From positions 81,910,338-81,974,337 of the forward strand of contig CM043953.1 of the NCBI GenBank assembly GCA_014529385.2: a stretch of 64,000 bases of DNA, written 5' to 3'. Origin of the DNA: Adiantum capillus-veneris (lineage: Eukaryota > Streptophyta > Polypodiopsida > Polypodiales > Pteridaceae). Below are positions 10,331 to 20,821 of this stretch, piece after piece (position 1 is the first letter of the stretch; every line of letters begins with the position of its first letter). Position numbers and translations under genes: made by a program. The notes beneath the pieces were generated by a model, which was not told the DNA's origin, did not search any database, and worked only from the letters and a program-made list of their open reading frames with translations.

Positions 10331-11150
10331 GTACGGATGGCAGGTGCAGCAGAACTGAAATGGTGAAGATCTAGGTTTTACACTTTCACAACTCCTTCAC
10401 GTCTTTTCCTTGCGTTAGTGATTGCTTTTAGCTGGAATCATGGTTCCTTTTACTTTTCCCTGAAAAGAGGGAATGAGAGAGGACGGTAGAGGGAGAGAGA
10501 AAGGGAGAGGAGGAGAATGACACCCAATGGGGTCCCAATCAACGCTCTGAAGGGCCCCCCTCACCGTTGCCGATGTGGTATTTGCTTTTGATTGTGTAAA
10601 TGGAATGTACACACATGCAATACCTCAAGTGCAAACTCTACTGACTCAAATGATGATTGTCGCCGTTGTAACTCCTCAAGACGAGGCACCTCCGGGGCTG
10701 ATTTGATGCACCTTTGAATCCTTCTCCATGGCCACCAAGTGGTAGATATGGGGCTTATTTGCACTCCCGATGTGAGGAATGAAGGGCTAAAAGCTGGCTG
10801 CAAAAACGCAGATCTGAATCGTAAAACGCAGCAGATCTCTCGCACAAAGCAAGGCTGAAAACGCAAATCTCGATGATGGCGATGATGGACAGCAATGGAG
10901 CACTCGATGTTGGCGAGGGAATGGCCAAGGGGAGGCTCGATGGGCTGTCGAAGTACCGGACCGCAACGGATATGGCTAGCAATAGCACATCCGCACCGGA
11001 TCCGGTGAGGGAAGGGCTGAAAAAAGAAAACGCTAGGGCTGATCTACAAGGAGAGGGCCACAAACGCTTCCCAGCAGCGCGTGCTAGGCGGTTCCCCACC
11101 GTACCCGCAGCGTTCTGAAACGTACCCTCCGACAAGCCTCTCGCCACCCC
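10331..11150. other. No gene; AAAACGC-rich stretch
   Basis: Purine-rich around 10460-10520. From about 10800 to 11050 the words AAAACGC and CTGAAAACGC recur, as in the A/B-family LTRs at 16.9, 20.1, 23.3, 25.7 and 27.4 kb. It may be a decayed LTR of that family. No coding family recognised. Confidence 0.4.
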
Positions 11151-11438
11151 TGTGCCGCCAAGCGTTCTGAAACGCTGCCCTATGTGGCGCCACCTTCCCT
11201 CCCCTCCATACCAGTTCCAGAGGCGCTAAGGCCAGCGTTTTAAATCGAAAGGCAAGCAACCAAGCTTGGCGACATCAACCTGCTCCCCGACCCTTGTGCC
11301 GCCAAGCGTTCTGATACGCTGCCCTATGTGGCGCCACCTTCCCTCCCCTGCCTGCCAGTTCCAAGGGCACTAAGGCCAGCGTTTTAAAACGCAAGGCCAG
11401 CAGCCAAGCTTGGCGACATCAACCTACTCCCCGACCCC
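11151..11438. repeat. Tandem duplication, period 144 bp
   Basis: TGTGCCGCCAAGCGTTCTGA at 11151 recurs at 11295 with the same continuation (CGCTGCCCTATGTGGCGCCA). The copies differ by scattered substitutions. Confidence 0.9.
11379..11392. other. 14-bp perfect palindrome GCGTTTTAAAACGC
   Basis: Perfect dyad in the second tandem copy. The first copy has GCGTTTTAAATCG at the same place, so the symmetry is not conserved. Confidence 0.6.
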
Positions 11439-11715
11439 CTGCGTTTTGAGTCGTCGTTTTTACAACGGGTAGGGGTGGTTCTCCTTGGGCGACCGACCGC
11501 GCGGCGAGGCAAGGTGACAACAAAGGTGAAGAGAGGGTATTAAGACTTTTGGCATTGCCTCTTGTGAAAGGCGGATTGAGGTGCATCTTGGGAGACGAAG
11601 AGGCGGATATTGGAGCCGCTTGGGAATTGCAAAGGAGTGGATCGGCTTGGGATTTGTGCGGCCACACTTTGGAGTGCAAAAAGGTTCCCAGAGTTCCAGA
11701 TCTCGCAACTTCATC
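11439..11715. other. 5' flank of copia element F
   Basis: No LTR end or TATCAGAGC primer site is seen before the gag start, so element F is truncated at its 5' end. Frames reading from 11581 into gag have no separate support. Confidence 0.45.
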
Positions 11716-12594
11716 ATGGCCCCCCCTTGCTCGAGCTTCAGCGACAAATTGAACGGGAATAACTATGCTCATTGGAATTTGATTATGCGACTCTGGTTCT
11801 CACGGAAAGGCTTATGGGATGTTGTCGACGGCTCGGAGCCTCATCCCATGAGGAATCCCCACAACAGGTACACTCGCCTTCAAGATGACGAATATCTCAA
11901 ATCGTGTGTCGATTGGAATGCGGCTAATGTGAAGGCAATGTCGGCCATCGCGAAATCTCTTACAAAGGACCTATCTCCAGCTATTCAGACCTTGAAGACT
12001 GCCAACGAGCTCCTAGGTATGTTTGATCGGGATTCTACGTTGCGAGCAGTCACCCTTCTTGGACATTTGTTTGCCATCCACTTTCCACGAGGAAGTTCCA
12101 TGCAAACTTTTCTTATGAAGACTAAAGTTATTCGTGATCAACTATCAGCTATGAAGAGTGCACTGACGAGTACCCAGTTAGCTGCTTTGGTTCTCACGAA
12201 GTTGCCTAAAGAGTATGAAACAGTGGCTAGAACAATTCAACTACAAGTCACGAAGAAAAAGCTGGAATTTGATTATCTCGGCTCTTTTCTCATTGAGGAG
12301 GAAGCCGTGTTGGCAACTCAAGGCAAAATTCAGATTTCTGAGACAGTGGAAGCACATGGTGAAGCACTTGTTGCGTAGGATTCCAGAAAGAGGACAAAGT
12401 ATTGTTGTTACAAATGTGGAAAGCGTGCTCATTTGGCCAAGGATTGCAAATCCAAAGGCAAAGACAGAGATTCTACAAAGGACAAAGGTAAAAGCAAGCA
12501 ACGGGAGAAAAGCAGTGATAGTGACTCAGGGAAAGACAGCAAGGAGGTTGCTAGTGTGGTGGTGACTACACTGGCACGGACTCCCGCCTTCTAG
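11716..12594 (+). pseudogene. Copia element F gag with one in-frame stop
   Basis: From the ATG at 11716 the frame gives a copia-type gag (UBN2-like): SFSDKLNGNNYAHWNLIMRL, GLWDVVDGSEPHPM, then LAALVLTKLPKEYETVARTI. A TAG at 12376-12378 interrupts it. The same frame then gives a Lys-rich linker and CCYKCGKRAHLAKDC (CX2CX4HX4C zinc knuckle, about 12408-12450), and stops at 12592. Gag is complete apart from the single stop. The protease, integrase and RT expected downstream are missing. Confidence 0.85.
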
Positions 12595-13140
12595 TCACAT
12601 GAAGATCGGTGTCACCACTAGCTTCAGCCAAAGAGAAGCTTGTGCAGGGTAGAGAGGGGCAAGCAATGCTCCCTATAATTAATTTGGACCCTTGTGTTGG
12701 AGTTCAAGTTATTGGTGTTTGGACCCGTTGGTCGAAGTCCAATGCACATGCATCTGGCACCGAACCAATCAGACGTCTAAAACACTATGGATGGGCGCAC
12801 CAATTCATTGTTGTTGATCGGATCATGGACAGGATGTGTTCCAACAATTCATTATCTTGGAGTTTTATATTTTGGATGTGATGCGTTCATAGTTCACGAA
12901 TGGGGATTATTGGACGTAGTATAGTCTTCAATTCAAAGTTTCTACAAAGGCAACCGATGCTCAAGATGGCATTACTTTCAGATACAAAGTTGAGGAGAGC
13001 AACACCGAGGTGTATCCCGTAGTCCAAGGCCTTCTATTGGGGTGTCCATGGTAGCTTCTTCACCGACTTGGTCTCACTATTGATGTCCACTATGAGCTGC
13101 AGAGAGGGTGTAATAGTTTTGGCATCTCAAGTGAACTGCC
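12595..13140. other. No intact gene; decayed sequence inside element F
   Basis: Short frames only. The piece GSWTGCVPTIHYLGVLYFGC near 12826-12885 and AVEENSTEVYPVVQGLLLGC-like reading after 12990 suggest decayed protein sequence, but frame and family are not clear. Confidence 0.3.
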
Positions 13141-13159
13141 CAATGTAATCCCATTATTT

Positions 13160-13299
13160 AGTTTGACTTTTAGGTATTTATTTTACTTATTTGTCAAAGT
13201 CTTGGGTAGGGCAATTTAGTGAGATTGCTATATAAGCAACCCCTTGCCTCCATTGTATACACATTCAGTTATTCATTGCCAAGGTTGATTGGTTCAGGA

Positions 13300-13301
<2 letters not shown>
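13160..13301 (+). promoter_or_regulatory. LTR-type core promoter (TATA) in plus orientation
   Basis: GGGTAGGGCAATTTAGTGAG, then CTATATAAGCAACC (about 13206-13245), is the same arrangement as the minus-strand promoter region of the A/B/solo LTRs (GTAGGGCAATTTTGC, then ATATAAGCAAACC). So a related LTR, pointing right, is embedded in element F. Confidence 0.55.

Positions 13302-13364
<63 letters not shown>
13302..13364. repeat. (CT)n microsatellite
   Basis: About thirty CT units, 60 bases after the LTR-type TATA box and directly before the copia RNase H remnant. Confidence 0.95.
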
Positions 13365-13366
<2 letters not shown>

Positions 13367-13407
13367 TCCTTGGTCTCTACGCTTCCGCATCGTCGACTTT
13401 GACAGCC

Positions 13408-14022
13408 ATGAGGAGAGTACCTTATACTTCAGCTTGTGGCTCTCTCATGTATGCTATGGTTGCCACTAGACTTGACATTGCTTATTCAGTGGGAGTGGTG
13501 AGCAAGTTTATGTCTAATCCTGGCAGAGCACTATGGCTGTAAAGTCCATAATGAGGTCCTTGAAAGGGACCAAAAGAAAATGATTGTGTTATGGAAAGGG
13601 TCCATTAAAACTGCACAGATATTGTGATTCTGACATGGCAGGTGATGTTGATACCCGCACGACAACTAGTGGGATAGGTGGTGCTATTTCCGATAGTTGC
13701 ACTCTCTACTACGGGGGCTGAATATATTTCAATCACTGAAGCCTCCAAAGAAGCCATATGGTTCACCCGGCTGGTCAGTGAGCTTGGATTGCTTGATGAC
13801 ACGCCTGTTCTTCGATGTGATAGCTAGAGTGCAATCTGTTTGGCTAAAAATGCCATGTTTCATGCGCGTACCGAACACATTGATGTGCGGTACCATTTTA
13901 TCAATGATGGTTTGGTCTCATTGATCAAAATCAGCAAGCATGAAAACCTTGCAGATGCTCTAACTAAAAATCTGTCTAAGGCGCAACATGAGCATTGGCT
14001 ACAAATGGTGGGAGTTACATAG
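13408..14022 (+). pseudogene. Copia element F RT/RNase H C-terminus, broken
   Basis: VPYTSACGSLMYAMVATRLD (end of RT) is followed after frame changes by LHRYCDSDMAGDVDTRTTTS (RNase H start) and, at 13840-14022, AKNAMFHARTEHIDVRYHFI and NLADALTKNLSKAQHEHWLQ (RNase H end). This is the typical copia C-terminus. The frame is lost at least twice between 13540 and 13840. Confidence 0.85.
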
Positions 14023-14047
14023 CTTAAAGGCGACTCTCTCGGCCTTT

Positions 14048-14355
14048 AAGTGGGAGGTTGTTGGGGGTAAATGCCTAGAGGTTACTTCCGATCTCCTCCA
14101 GACTCTGTCCAGCGCGTAGCTCTACTCGAGAGCTTCGAAAATATATTTTTTGTATATTTTTTAGCCCACGATTTTGGGTTTGTACGCGCATTATACTTCA
14201 TTTATTGGCCTTTGGGCCACCTGGACTATTTTTTAAGGTTTCACATTGTCCAAGTGGCCAAATGGCACATTACAATAAAAGAGTCTCAAAACCCTCATCA
14301 CTTGAGTTTTTAGACTTCTAAACACTTACGTAGCCTCTTCTCTTGCAACCAATGC

Positions 14356-14358
<3 letters not shown>
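14048..14358 (+). repeat. Polypurine tract and 3' LTR start of element F
   Basis: AAGTGGGAGGT precedes TGTTGGGGGTAAATGCC at 14059, a typical purine tract and LTR start. The LTR end cannot be fixed, because the CT tract and element C follow and no 5' LTR remains for comparison. Confidence 0.6.

Positions 14359-14440
<82 letters not shown>
14359..14440. repeat. (CT)n microsatellite
   Basis: Forty-one CT units separating the F 3' LTR sequence from the truncated element C. Confidence 0.97.
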
Positions 14441-14442
<2 letters not shown>

Positions 14443-14449
14443 AAACCAC

Positions 14450-15832
14450 CTATGTGCGCACGCGCCGTCGCCCAAACTCACCCAACCTAGGTTCGCGAAC
14501 GTCCTCTTTCAGTTTCCCACAACCGTAACACTTGCCCTCATTATAGTATTCTGCGCATTGCTCTACTGATAGTTTCAGGCAAATGGGTTTCTTCTTTTGT
14601 TGCTTGCCCTTCCTCTTTTTGTCGTCGAAAGAATCTTTCCCCATTGAGGGGGACACTGGCTTGTCCGTGGGATGGGTCAAAGAGCCGGAATGCATACCAA
14701 AGCCAGTCCTTGGCATGTCCCATAGCCTCTAAATGGATTCTGACTTTTGCTTCAAGCAATACCACCAAATCACTTTTGGGAGTCCACCACAAAACCGCTA
14801 TGCCTACTCCTTAAAGGTGATCTTCCAAAAAAAATCTACTGGCAAAAAGGTATTCCAAAACCTCTAGCAATAAGCAACCGAATTGTGTCTTCCTTTGTGA
14901 TCCTCAGATCATGCCAAGCCAAGATGACATCCTCTTCATACTCTTTCGTTAACCATGCCGAAGTGAAGATTCTTTTAAATTTGATCCACTTCTTCGGTGC
15001 TTCTTTGTGCAACAATAAGGTAGACCACCATGTCTGTGCGTTGCCTTCTAGGGAAAACACCGTCCTTCAGTGTCCGAACCATAAGAGGAGGAAGTGTCCT
15101 CGGAACTACTAGAATGCTTGTGATGCTTCCTAGACTTCTTCTGAGATCTACTCTTCTTACTTTTCGATGTCGTTCTCCGCTTCTTTCCCTTCTTTTCCTC
15201 CTCACAGGAGTCAAAAGAACTCTCTGAGCCATTTGAAGACGAGTATGAGGACGAAGAGCTGGGGTCATCCTCGAAGCGAACACGCTTCTTGGATTGATTG
15301 GCATCTTCAAAAATGGATTTCTGACCTAGATAGCCGCAGTGTCCCTTTGAGCTAATCTTCTTCGAAGAATGTTGTGAATGTTGTGTGGTCTTCACCAACT
15401 GATCGATGTTCTTTTCAAGAGTGTTGTCAAACTCATCTTGCGAGTACAGTTTCCCCGTTTCTGCACTTGGCTTTGCTTTCTTCTTCATCACCGTCTTCAG
15501 AGGTGAACGTACGACCTCTCGCCATCGTGAGTGAACCTCATCGAGTGGGTGATTCTTCAGTTACTTTGCGTATTTCAGGTCCTTGGAGTACTTAATCATC
15601 CGTTTGGCACAAGTGTCAACCTGTAGTTGACGTCGGCACCCCATCTTGTCAAGATCTCTCAACGGAAACAGGCCATGGTCTGCCCTCGATTCCTCGAAAG
15701 GAGGTCGACTCCCATTGGAATCTGCGTTGGATCCATTGCTCCCCCACTGGGAGTGGGATTGACTTCATCTTCTTGAAGTTGGGTAGTCAGTGGAATGGTT
15801 TCCTCTCTGTCAAATTCAGTGCGAGAATCCAT
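14450..15832 (-). pseudogene. Element C gag, frameshifted
   Basis: ATG at 15832 (MDSRTEFDREETIPLTTQLQ). Later pieces: TGKLYSQDEFDNTLEKNIDQ with a Ser/Lys-rich stretch (15491-15048), the core GNAQTWWSTLLLHKEAPKKW and RIFTSAWLTKEYEEDVILAW (15060-14836), HSGSLTHPTDKPVSPSM, and a zinc knuckle cut after its first half (YNEGKCYGCGKLKEDV) near 14530. Parts correspond one to one with element D gag. At least three frame changes. Confidence 0.8.
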
Positions 15833-15883
15833 GTGTGCTGCGGGAAAAGAAATCGGATCCTTCGTAGAAGAAGACTCGTCTGA

Positions 15884-15894
15884 GCTCTGATACC
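15884..15894 (-). other. Primer-binding site of element C
   Basis: Minus strand reads GGTATCAGAGC, the initiator-Met tRNA complement. It lies two bases from the LTR end instead of directly next to it. Confidence 0.8.
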
Positions 15895-15896
15895 TC

Positions 15897-15976
15897 TCTA
15901 ACAGGCATGGACACTCCAAGCAAGAAATCTGCAGCAACGTGTAAGAAAACTGCAAACAACTCAATTGAACTTGAAT

Positions 15977-16010
<34 letters not shown>

Positions 16011-16365
16011 AGAGTCGACAAGAAGCGACAGATTTTCGCTTCCAGATGCACTGGTCCCAAAGTTTAGCGTCCCTTTCGGTCCTAAAAGCATACATGGTGA
16101 AAAGCTCTAATCTCCAATAGCAACTTCACCCAAAAGCTAGGGCCCAAAGGGCTGGAATTCATAAATGCCAGCTACATAGTCTTTTGTAGCTTCCACGCAG
16201 ACCGTACAGGGTGCCACGTCAGCAAATTGGGTAAGTTATTTTTATACGAGGGGTTAGGCCCCTTGGCCACACCTTCAAGTTTAGGAGGGTTAGATTTATT
16301 AACCCTAACCCCCTATCGCCTCTTGGCCATTATCTGCAAGTTGGTCACATCACAATCTTGTGACA
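15897..16365 (-). repeat. 5' LTR of element C
   Basis: Minus strand runs from TGTCACAAGATTGTGATG (outer end, 16365) to GTGTCCATGCCTGTTAGA. The terminal CA has mutated to GA. It contains (GA)12 and a G-run at 15976-16010 and the block CGGTCCTAAAAGC. It shares its outer end with the D LTR (TGTCACAAATCAGTGACG). Confidence 0.75.
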
Positions 16366-16438
16366 TTGTATGGCAATGCTGATACGGCATGTACAAACAC
16401 CAATGACAAAGTGAATTTCACGTTGGGAGCTTTTCGGA
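16366..16438. other. Left flank of element A
   Basis: Host sequence between elements C and A. It ends in TCGGA, the left target-site copy of element A. Confidence 0.6.
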
Positions 16439-16581
16439 TGTTAGGTGAAACGGAAGTGAACGTTGAACTTTGCTCAAGATGAGTGCTCCGAACTGTGCTC
16501 AAGGGTTCCTTTTACTTACGGAAGGGAGAGCCTTCCGTTCCTTTAGTGAGAGAGTGCAATGGACACAAACAAAGTGGTGAA

Positions 16582-16853
16582 CACTATGAATGAAGGTGCT
16601 GAGACTAAGAGATAGAGAGAGAAGAATACGACCCAAAATGTTGTCAAACCCTCCTCCAAAGGCCCCACCCACGCTCTCTGCCGAGAGCGGTCTACTATTG
16701 ATTGCACAAATCTCTACAAACACTGTGAATGAAGGTGTTAAGACTGAGAGATAGAGAGAAGAATACGACCCAGAATGTTGTCAAACCCTCCTTCGAAGGC
16801 CCCACCCACTCGATGTGCTGAGAGCGGTCTATTGATTGCACAAATCTCTACAA
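16582..16853. repeat. 139-bp tandem duplication present only in the A 3' LTR
   Basis: CACTATGAATGAAGGTGCTG at 16582 recurs at 16721 as CACTGTGAATGAAGGTGTTA, with the same continuation to CTCTACAA. The 5' LTR of A has only one reduced copy. Confidence 0.85.
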
Positions 16854-17387
16854 TGCTTTGAATTTGCGGACGATGTCGACGACGATGAGGACAACGACGA
16901 GACGGGCTGAAATCTGAAACCGCTAAGGGCTAAAATCTGCAAATCTTTATCTGCTGAATTCTGACTCTACGTTGGTGACGACGGCGATGACGACGATGCA
17001 ACAATGACGCGCTGAAAACGCAGAGGCTGAAATCTGCGTTTTCCGGGCTGAATCTGCAAACGCTCATTGATCTGACCGTGCAGCGAGGATCTGCTGCGGG
17101 AAGGTGAGATCTGCGAGGTTCGAGACTTCTACTGCGGAATCTGACTACTGAAAACTGAAAACGCTGATGCTTCTGTGGTCCTGTTGCGATGAATCTGCAA
17201 AACGCTGAGTGGTCAGACTGATCCAAAAACGCTATGGGCTGATCTGGGTCCTTGATGGAAAAACGCTAGGCTTCTGATGTTCTGCTACTACCGGGGCTGA
17301 TTTGCAATGCAAAACGCTGGCTGACTTCATGTAAAAACGCTAGGCTGGATCTAGGGTCTCCTTGCAGAAAACACTAGGTAAACTGCT

Positions 17388-17420
<33 letters not shown>
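17388..17420. repeat. Run of 33 G in the A 3' LTR
   Basis: The 5' LTR has about 12 G at the same place (26170-26181) and the B LTRs have 7 (20394 and 23571), so this homopolymer has expanded since insertion. Confidence 0.95.
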
Positions 17421-17422
<2 letters not shown>

Positions 17423-17799
17423 CTTGCTGAGAAGATGCATTGTTGGATGTCAGGTCCTTGCTGCCTCTTCTGCCAAAAAGTGCTAGCGCTAGGTTTCTTA
17501 TGTACTTGGCTTGCTAAATTGCCCTACCCAGTTCCCAACAAAAGGCACTTAAAAATAATAAGTGAAAAATGACTAAAATAGTTAAAATAGGTCTATGCAC
17601 TGTAAAAATGCTCCTGATGGGTTCTGATGATCATGCTGTGTGCAACCAGAGGATATGCATCTACTCTAAGTGTCTGGACATGCACGGTCTGCGAACAGAC
17701 TCACAAAAAGTGCCAGAACACTTCCTAAGCTAATTGAACTGAACCCATGTCATGAAGTAGCTTGTCCACGTACACGTAGGGTTAGATGTGCACGTAACA

Positions 17800-17814
17800 T
17801 CCCCTCATTTTCAA
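17800..17814 (-). other. Polypurine tract of element A
   Basis: Minus strand reads TGAAAATGAGGGGA directly before TGTTACGTGCAC. Confidence 0.85.
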
Positions 17815-17823
17815 AGTGAGGTA

Positions 17824-18830
17824 CTAGTACCAAACTGTATGGCGTCGAGGGAGATCGCCAACAGGGTCTGGAATCTTGTGAAGGACTCTTCGCCGGCCCA
17901 CTCTGATGTGTGGGTTGTGCGATACTTGAACTTCATAAAGATCGGCAACAAGTTGCTCCTTTGGGCCGCGCCGAAAGCGACACAAAGTCACTTGTGGCTC
18001 CTTCAATGCTTCAACTTCGTCTATAGTCATGTGTCTACCTTCTTCAAGAATCTCCGAGAGTGAAAATTCTTGGAACCACTTCCAACACAAAAACATGAAC
18101 ATACCCATTCCATGTAAAGTGACTGGAAAAATTCTAGTCTTCTTTAAAGACTGTGCATGCAATATAGATCAACATAGAGATGGAGTGCGAAACTGTTCAT
18201 CAAAGACATGCAAACAATGAGGTCGAAACTTGTCTTGCCGACCTAAATCAATCAACTGTAGCAAATCACAATGGAAATGTCGATACTTGATGCTCGATCC
18301 TTCTTGTGCTCTTTCGGATACTATGTCATGCCAAGGAAGAGACATTGAATGTGAATTCCTTAAATACAAACATTTCATCTTTTCATGAGTAATCCGCATA
18401 CATCCATGAGTGAATCGTGTTTATCGTACAATATGTCATGCCTATGAAAAGGGATCACATAAGGTCGGTGAGTAAAATATAGGAAAGCATCACGAATGAA
18501 ACACTCGAATAATGCATGCTAACTAATCCTTCGAACACATAATACTTCCTGTGGAGGTTCTTTGGAACTCGACTCGAGAGCCAAGATCGGTTCTTCGTGA
18601 TCTATCGAATCTGCACTGAGGTTAGCTTCACTAGACAAAGTATCAACTAAACCATCATCCTTGTGAACAATCACAGTTGCTTCCTGCAAATCATTATGCT
18701 CATAAATAATCACATCTTGATCATGCAAATCATCATGCTTATCATTATCATGCAAATCATGGGTGTCGTGCTTTGGAAAAGAAGAGACAGTTAGAGTCTC
18801 CTTTTGCGGATTCTTTTCAATCTTCGCCTG
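17824..18830 (-). pseudogene. Element A unknown open reading frame (ORF-X), broken
   Basis: Follows the protease in the same frame. It starts with a His/Asp-rich stretch of HDLHD-type repeats (HDTHDLHDNDKHDDLHDQDV), then VIVHKDDGLVDTLSSEANLS, an acidic part (EPILALESSSKEPPQEVLCV), a conserved module (HSMSLPWHDIVSER, then FHCDLLQLIDLG and HCLHVFDEQF) and a tail (CWKWFQEFSLSEILEE, then IDEVEALKE and CRFRRGPKE). Each part has a counterpart in the same order in element B. Several stops and frameshifts in A. I do not recognise the family. Confidence 0.65.
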
Positions 18831-19667
18831 CACATTAGAAATGAGAGATGAAGAATGAACAACTTGCTCTCCACGAATGACAATGGGAGAGTCACTCTTG
18901 GCATTGAGAGTGAACGTATTGTCCACCCAATCAATGAGAGGGTTATGCTCACGAAACCATCGAATGCCCAAAAGCATATCACATCCTGAAAGAGGAGAGA
19001 CTATAAATTTTCTGCAGAAGAACGCTTGTTGAAAAGTGAACAAAAACATCAAGGCACTCTTGCGTAATGAGAGAGTCCATACCGGGAGAGAAGCCTGACA
19101 CCTCGAAAGGAGATGTCTTGCGAACCTCCGAGCGGGCTCTTTCGATAAGAGAGTCACTAATCAAATCATACATACTGCTTGGGTCAAACAATATGACAAA
19201 ACGCTGACCCTTCACATCGCTATAGCACTTAATGAGAGACTCATTAATGGGAGGATCGTGAGAGACTTGGGTCACACTCGTGTTCTCATTTATTGCATTG
19301 ATAGAGGAAGTGGGTTCTGTGGGTTCTTTAGAGTCATTAGATTCAAGCTTAGGACATGTTCTTTTTATGTGACCCTTAATGTGACAATAAAAACAATGAC
19401 CTTCCTTAGAATAAATGCTTTGCTCTTCCGACGTGATGTATCCTCCTAAAATGCCTTGTTCTGCCTTTTCATATGGAGTGAGCTTAGGTTTAGCAATTGT
19501 GTTAGCTTTACCCTTAGGTTCATGTGGAGAGTTCTTTTTTGTGAGACTATTGGAAGATTGGTTAGAAGAGTTACCATTCTTACCGTTCTGAGGGTTCTGA
19601 GAAGTCTAAGAGATACTTGTTAAGTCTTGTTTTCCTTAGGCTTTCCCTTGTTGTGCTTCATCTCCTG
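18831..19667 (-). pseudogene. Element A gag end, zinc knuckle and aspartic protease
   Basis: Directly downstream of the nested element B. EMKHNKGKPKENKT continues gag, then after a frame change TPYEKAEQGILGGYITSEEQ, the zinc knuckle CFYCHIKGHIKRTC (about 19350-19395) and a retropepsin-like domain: GQRFVILFDPSSMYDLISDS (D-P-S-S at the active site) and SGCDMLLGIRWFREHNPLID (the usual DxLLGxxWL flap-to-C-terminal motif). A TAG at 19608-19606 and one frameshift interrupt it. The domain is of the RVP_2 kind found in plant Ty3/gypsy gag-pol. Confidence 0.78.
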
Positions 19668-20806
19668 TGTAAGGTGCAGCGGAATGAATGTTGTATTTTC
19701 TCAAGATTAGTGATCTTTATTTGCTCAAGGTTCCTTTTAGTTCTTAGGGAAAGAGAGAGCTTTCCATCTTATGGAGAGTGCTATCATCACGAACAAAGTG
19801 ATGTGCGTGCAAGTGAATGAGACTGAGAGAAGGAGCGAGAAGAGATACGACACCGAGAGGTTGTAAAACCCTCCTCCAAAGGCCCCACTCTCGTCGGCGA
19901 GAGTGGTCTACTTTGATTGCACAAAGATGTACAATGCGTATGCAATGGACTGATGCAACTTGGACTATGTCGATGACGACGACGGTGATGACGACGACGA
20001 CTTGATGGCTGAAATCTGTGGTCTTCTAACTGCTGAAATTCGGGATTGTTTCGGTGGCTGAAAATGACTGTTTTGGCTGCGTTTTTATGGCTGAAAATGG
20101 GGAAACATCTACAACCAATCTGGGGGCTGATCTACTACTGAGTCATAGGCTGAAAACTGCGAGAATCCAACTGCTGAATTCTGCGTTTTTGCTACTGCTG
20201 AGCTGGCATTTTTTACAAGGCTGAAAAAACGCTGAATCTGCAAGTGATGTTGGCGTTGTTGTCAAGGCTGAAAAACGCTGGCTGGGATGTATCTGCTGAG
20301 GTTGGAAAATGCCAAGCAAGAGGACTTGTAGGCGATGGCTTGCTGGAAGGAAACGCCAAAGGGAAGTAGTGGATGGCGAGGGTCTACTGCTAAGGGGGGG
20401 TACTGCTGAGAAGTTGCCTGTTGAGCGGGAAGCTCCTGCTGCCTCTTCTGCCAGAAAGTGCTAGCTTGGTTTGCTTATATATTAACTTAGCAAAATTGCC
20501 CTACCTACTTTTGTTGGAAAGTCGCTTAAAAATAATAAGTGAAAATAACCAAAATAGGAAAATAGGCTAAATGCACTGGAAAATTCTCCTAACTGATGCT
20601 AATGGATTTTGACGGGAATTCCGATGATCATGCTGTGCGCAACCGGAGGATATGCATCTATGCTAAGTGAATGGGCATGCACGGTCTACGAATAGACTCA
20701 CAAAAGTGCCAGATCACTGCTAAATCTACACTTGACTGAACTAACTGAACCCTGCTATGGTGTAGCTTGTCCACGAACACATAGGGTTGGGATGTGTCAC
20801 GTGACA
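19668..20806 (-). repeat. 3' LTR of element B
   Basis: On the + strand it runs TGTAAGGTGCAGCGGAATG to GTGTCACGTGACA and matches 22876-23993 nearly base for base; one visible difference is an extra CTGAGCTGGCATTTTTTAC segment near 20200. Confidence 0.9.
20471..20510 (-). promoter_or_regulatory. Core promoter of the B 3' LTR
   Basis: Minus strand: GTAGGGCAATTTTGCTAAG, then TTAATATATAAGCAAACC. The TATATAA box (20473-20483) and the upstream GGGCAATTT word recur in all LTRs of this family. Confidence 0.6.
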
Positions 20807-20821
20807 TCCCCTCCTTTTCAA
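20807..20821 (-). other. Polypurine tract of element B
   Basis: Minus strand TGAAAAGGAGGGGA directly before the LTR start TGTCACGTGACA. Confidence 0.87.

Larger units (their letters stand above)
14450..16365 (-). mobile_element. Element C: 5' part of a gypsy retrotransposon
   Basis: Minus-strand 5' LTR (15897-16365), primer site (15884-15894), leader and gag, related to element D. Everything after the gag zinc knuckle is missing at the junction with the CT tract at 14440. No 3' LTR is present, so C is a 5' remnant. Confidence 0.8.
16439..17799 (-). repeat. 3' LTR of element A
   Basis: 1,361 bp, longer than the 5' copy (1,145 bp) because of a 139-bp tandem duplication and a longer G-run. On the + strand it begins TGTTAGGTGAAACGGAAGTG and ends GTGCACGTAACA. 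It carries many AAAACGC words at 16990-17370. Confidence 0.87.

Noticed and set aside
10415-11259. Minus-strand frames rich in Pro/Ser/Leu near 10.4-11.3 kb
   Set aside because: They overlap the tandem duplication and AAAACGC-rich DNA, lie in mutually incompatible frames, and show no family.
11581-11715. N-terminal extension of the copia F gag
   Set aside because: The preceding residues have no similarity to gag, whereas MAPPCSSFSDKLNG at 11716 is a normal copia gag start.
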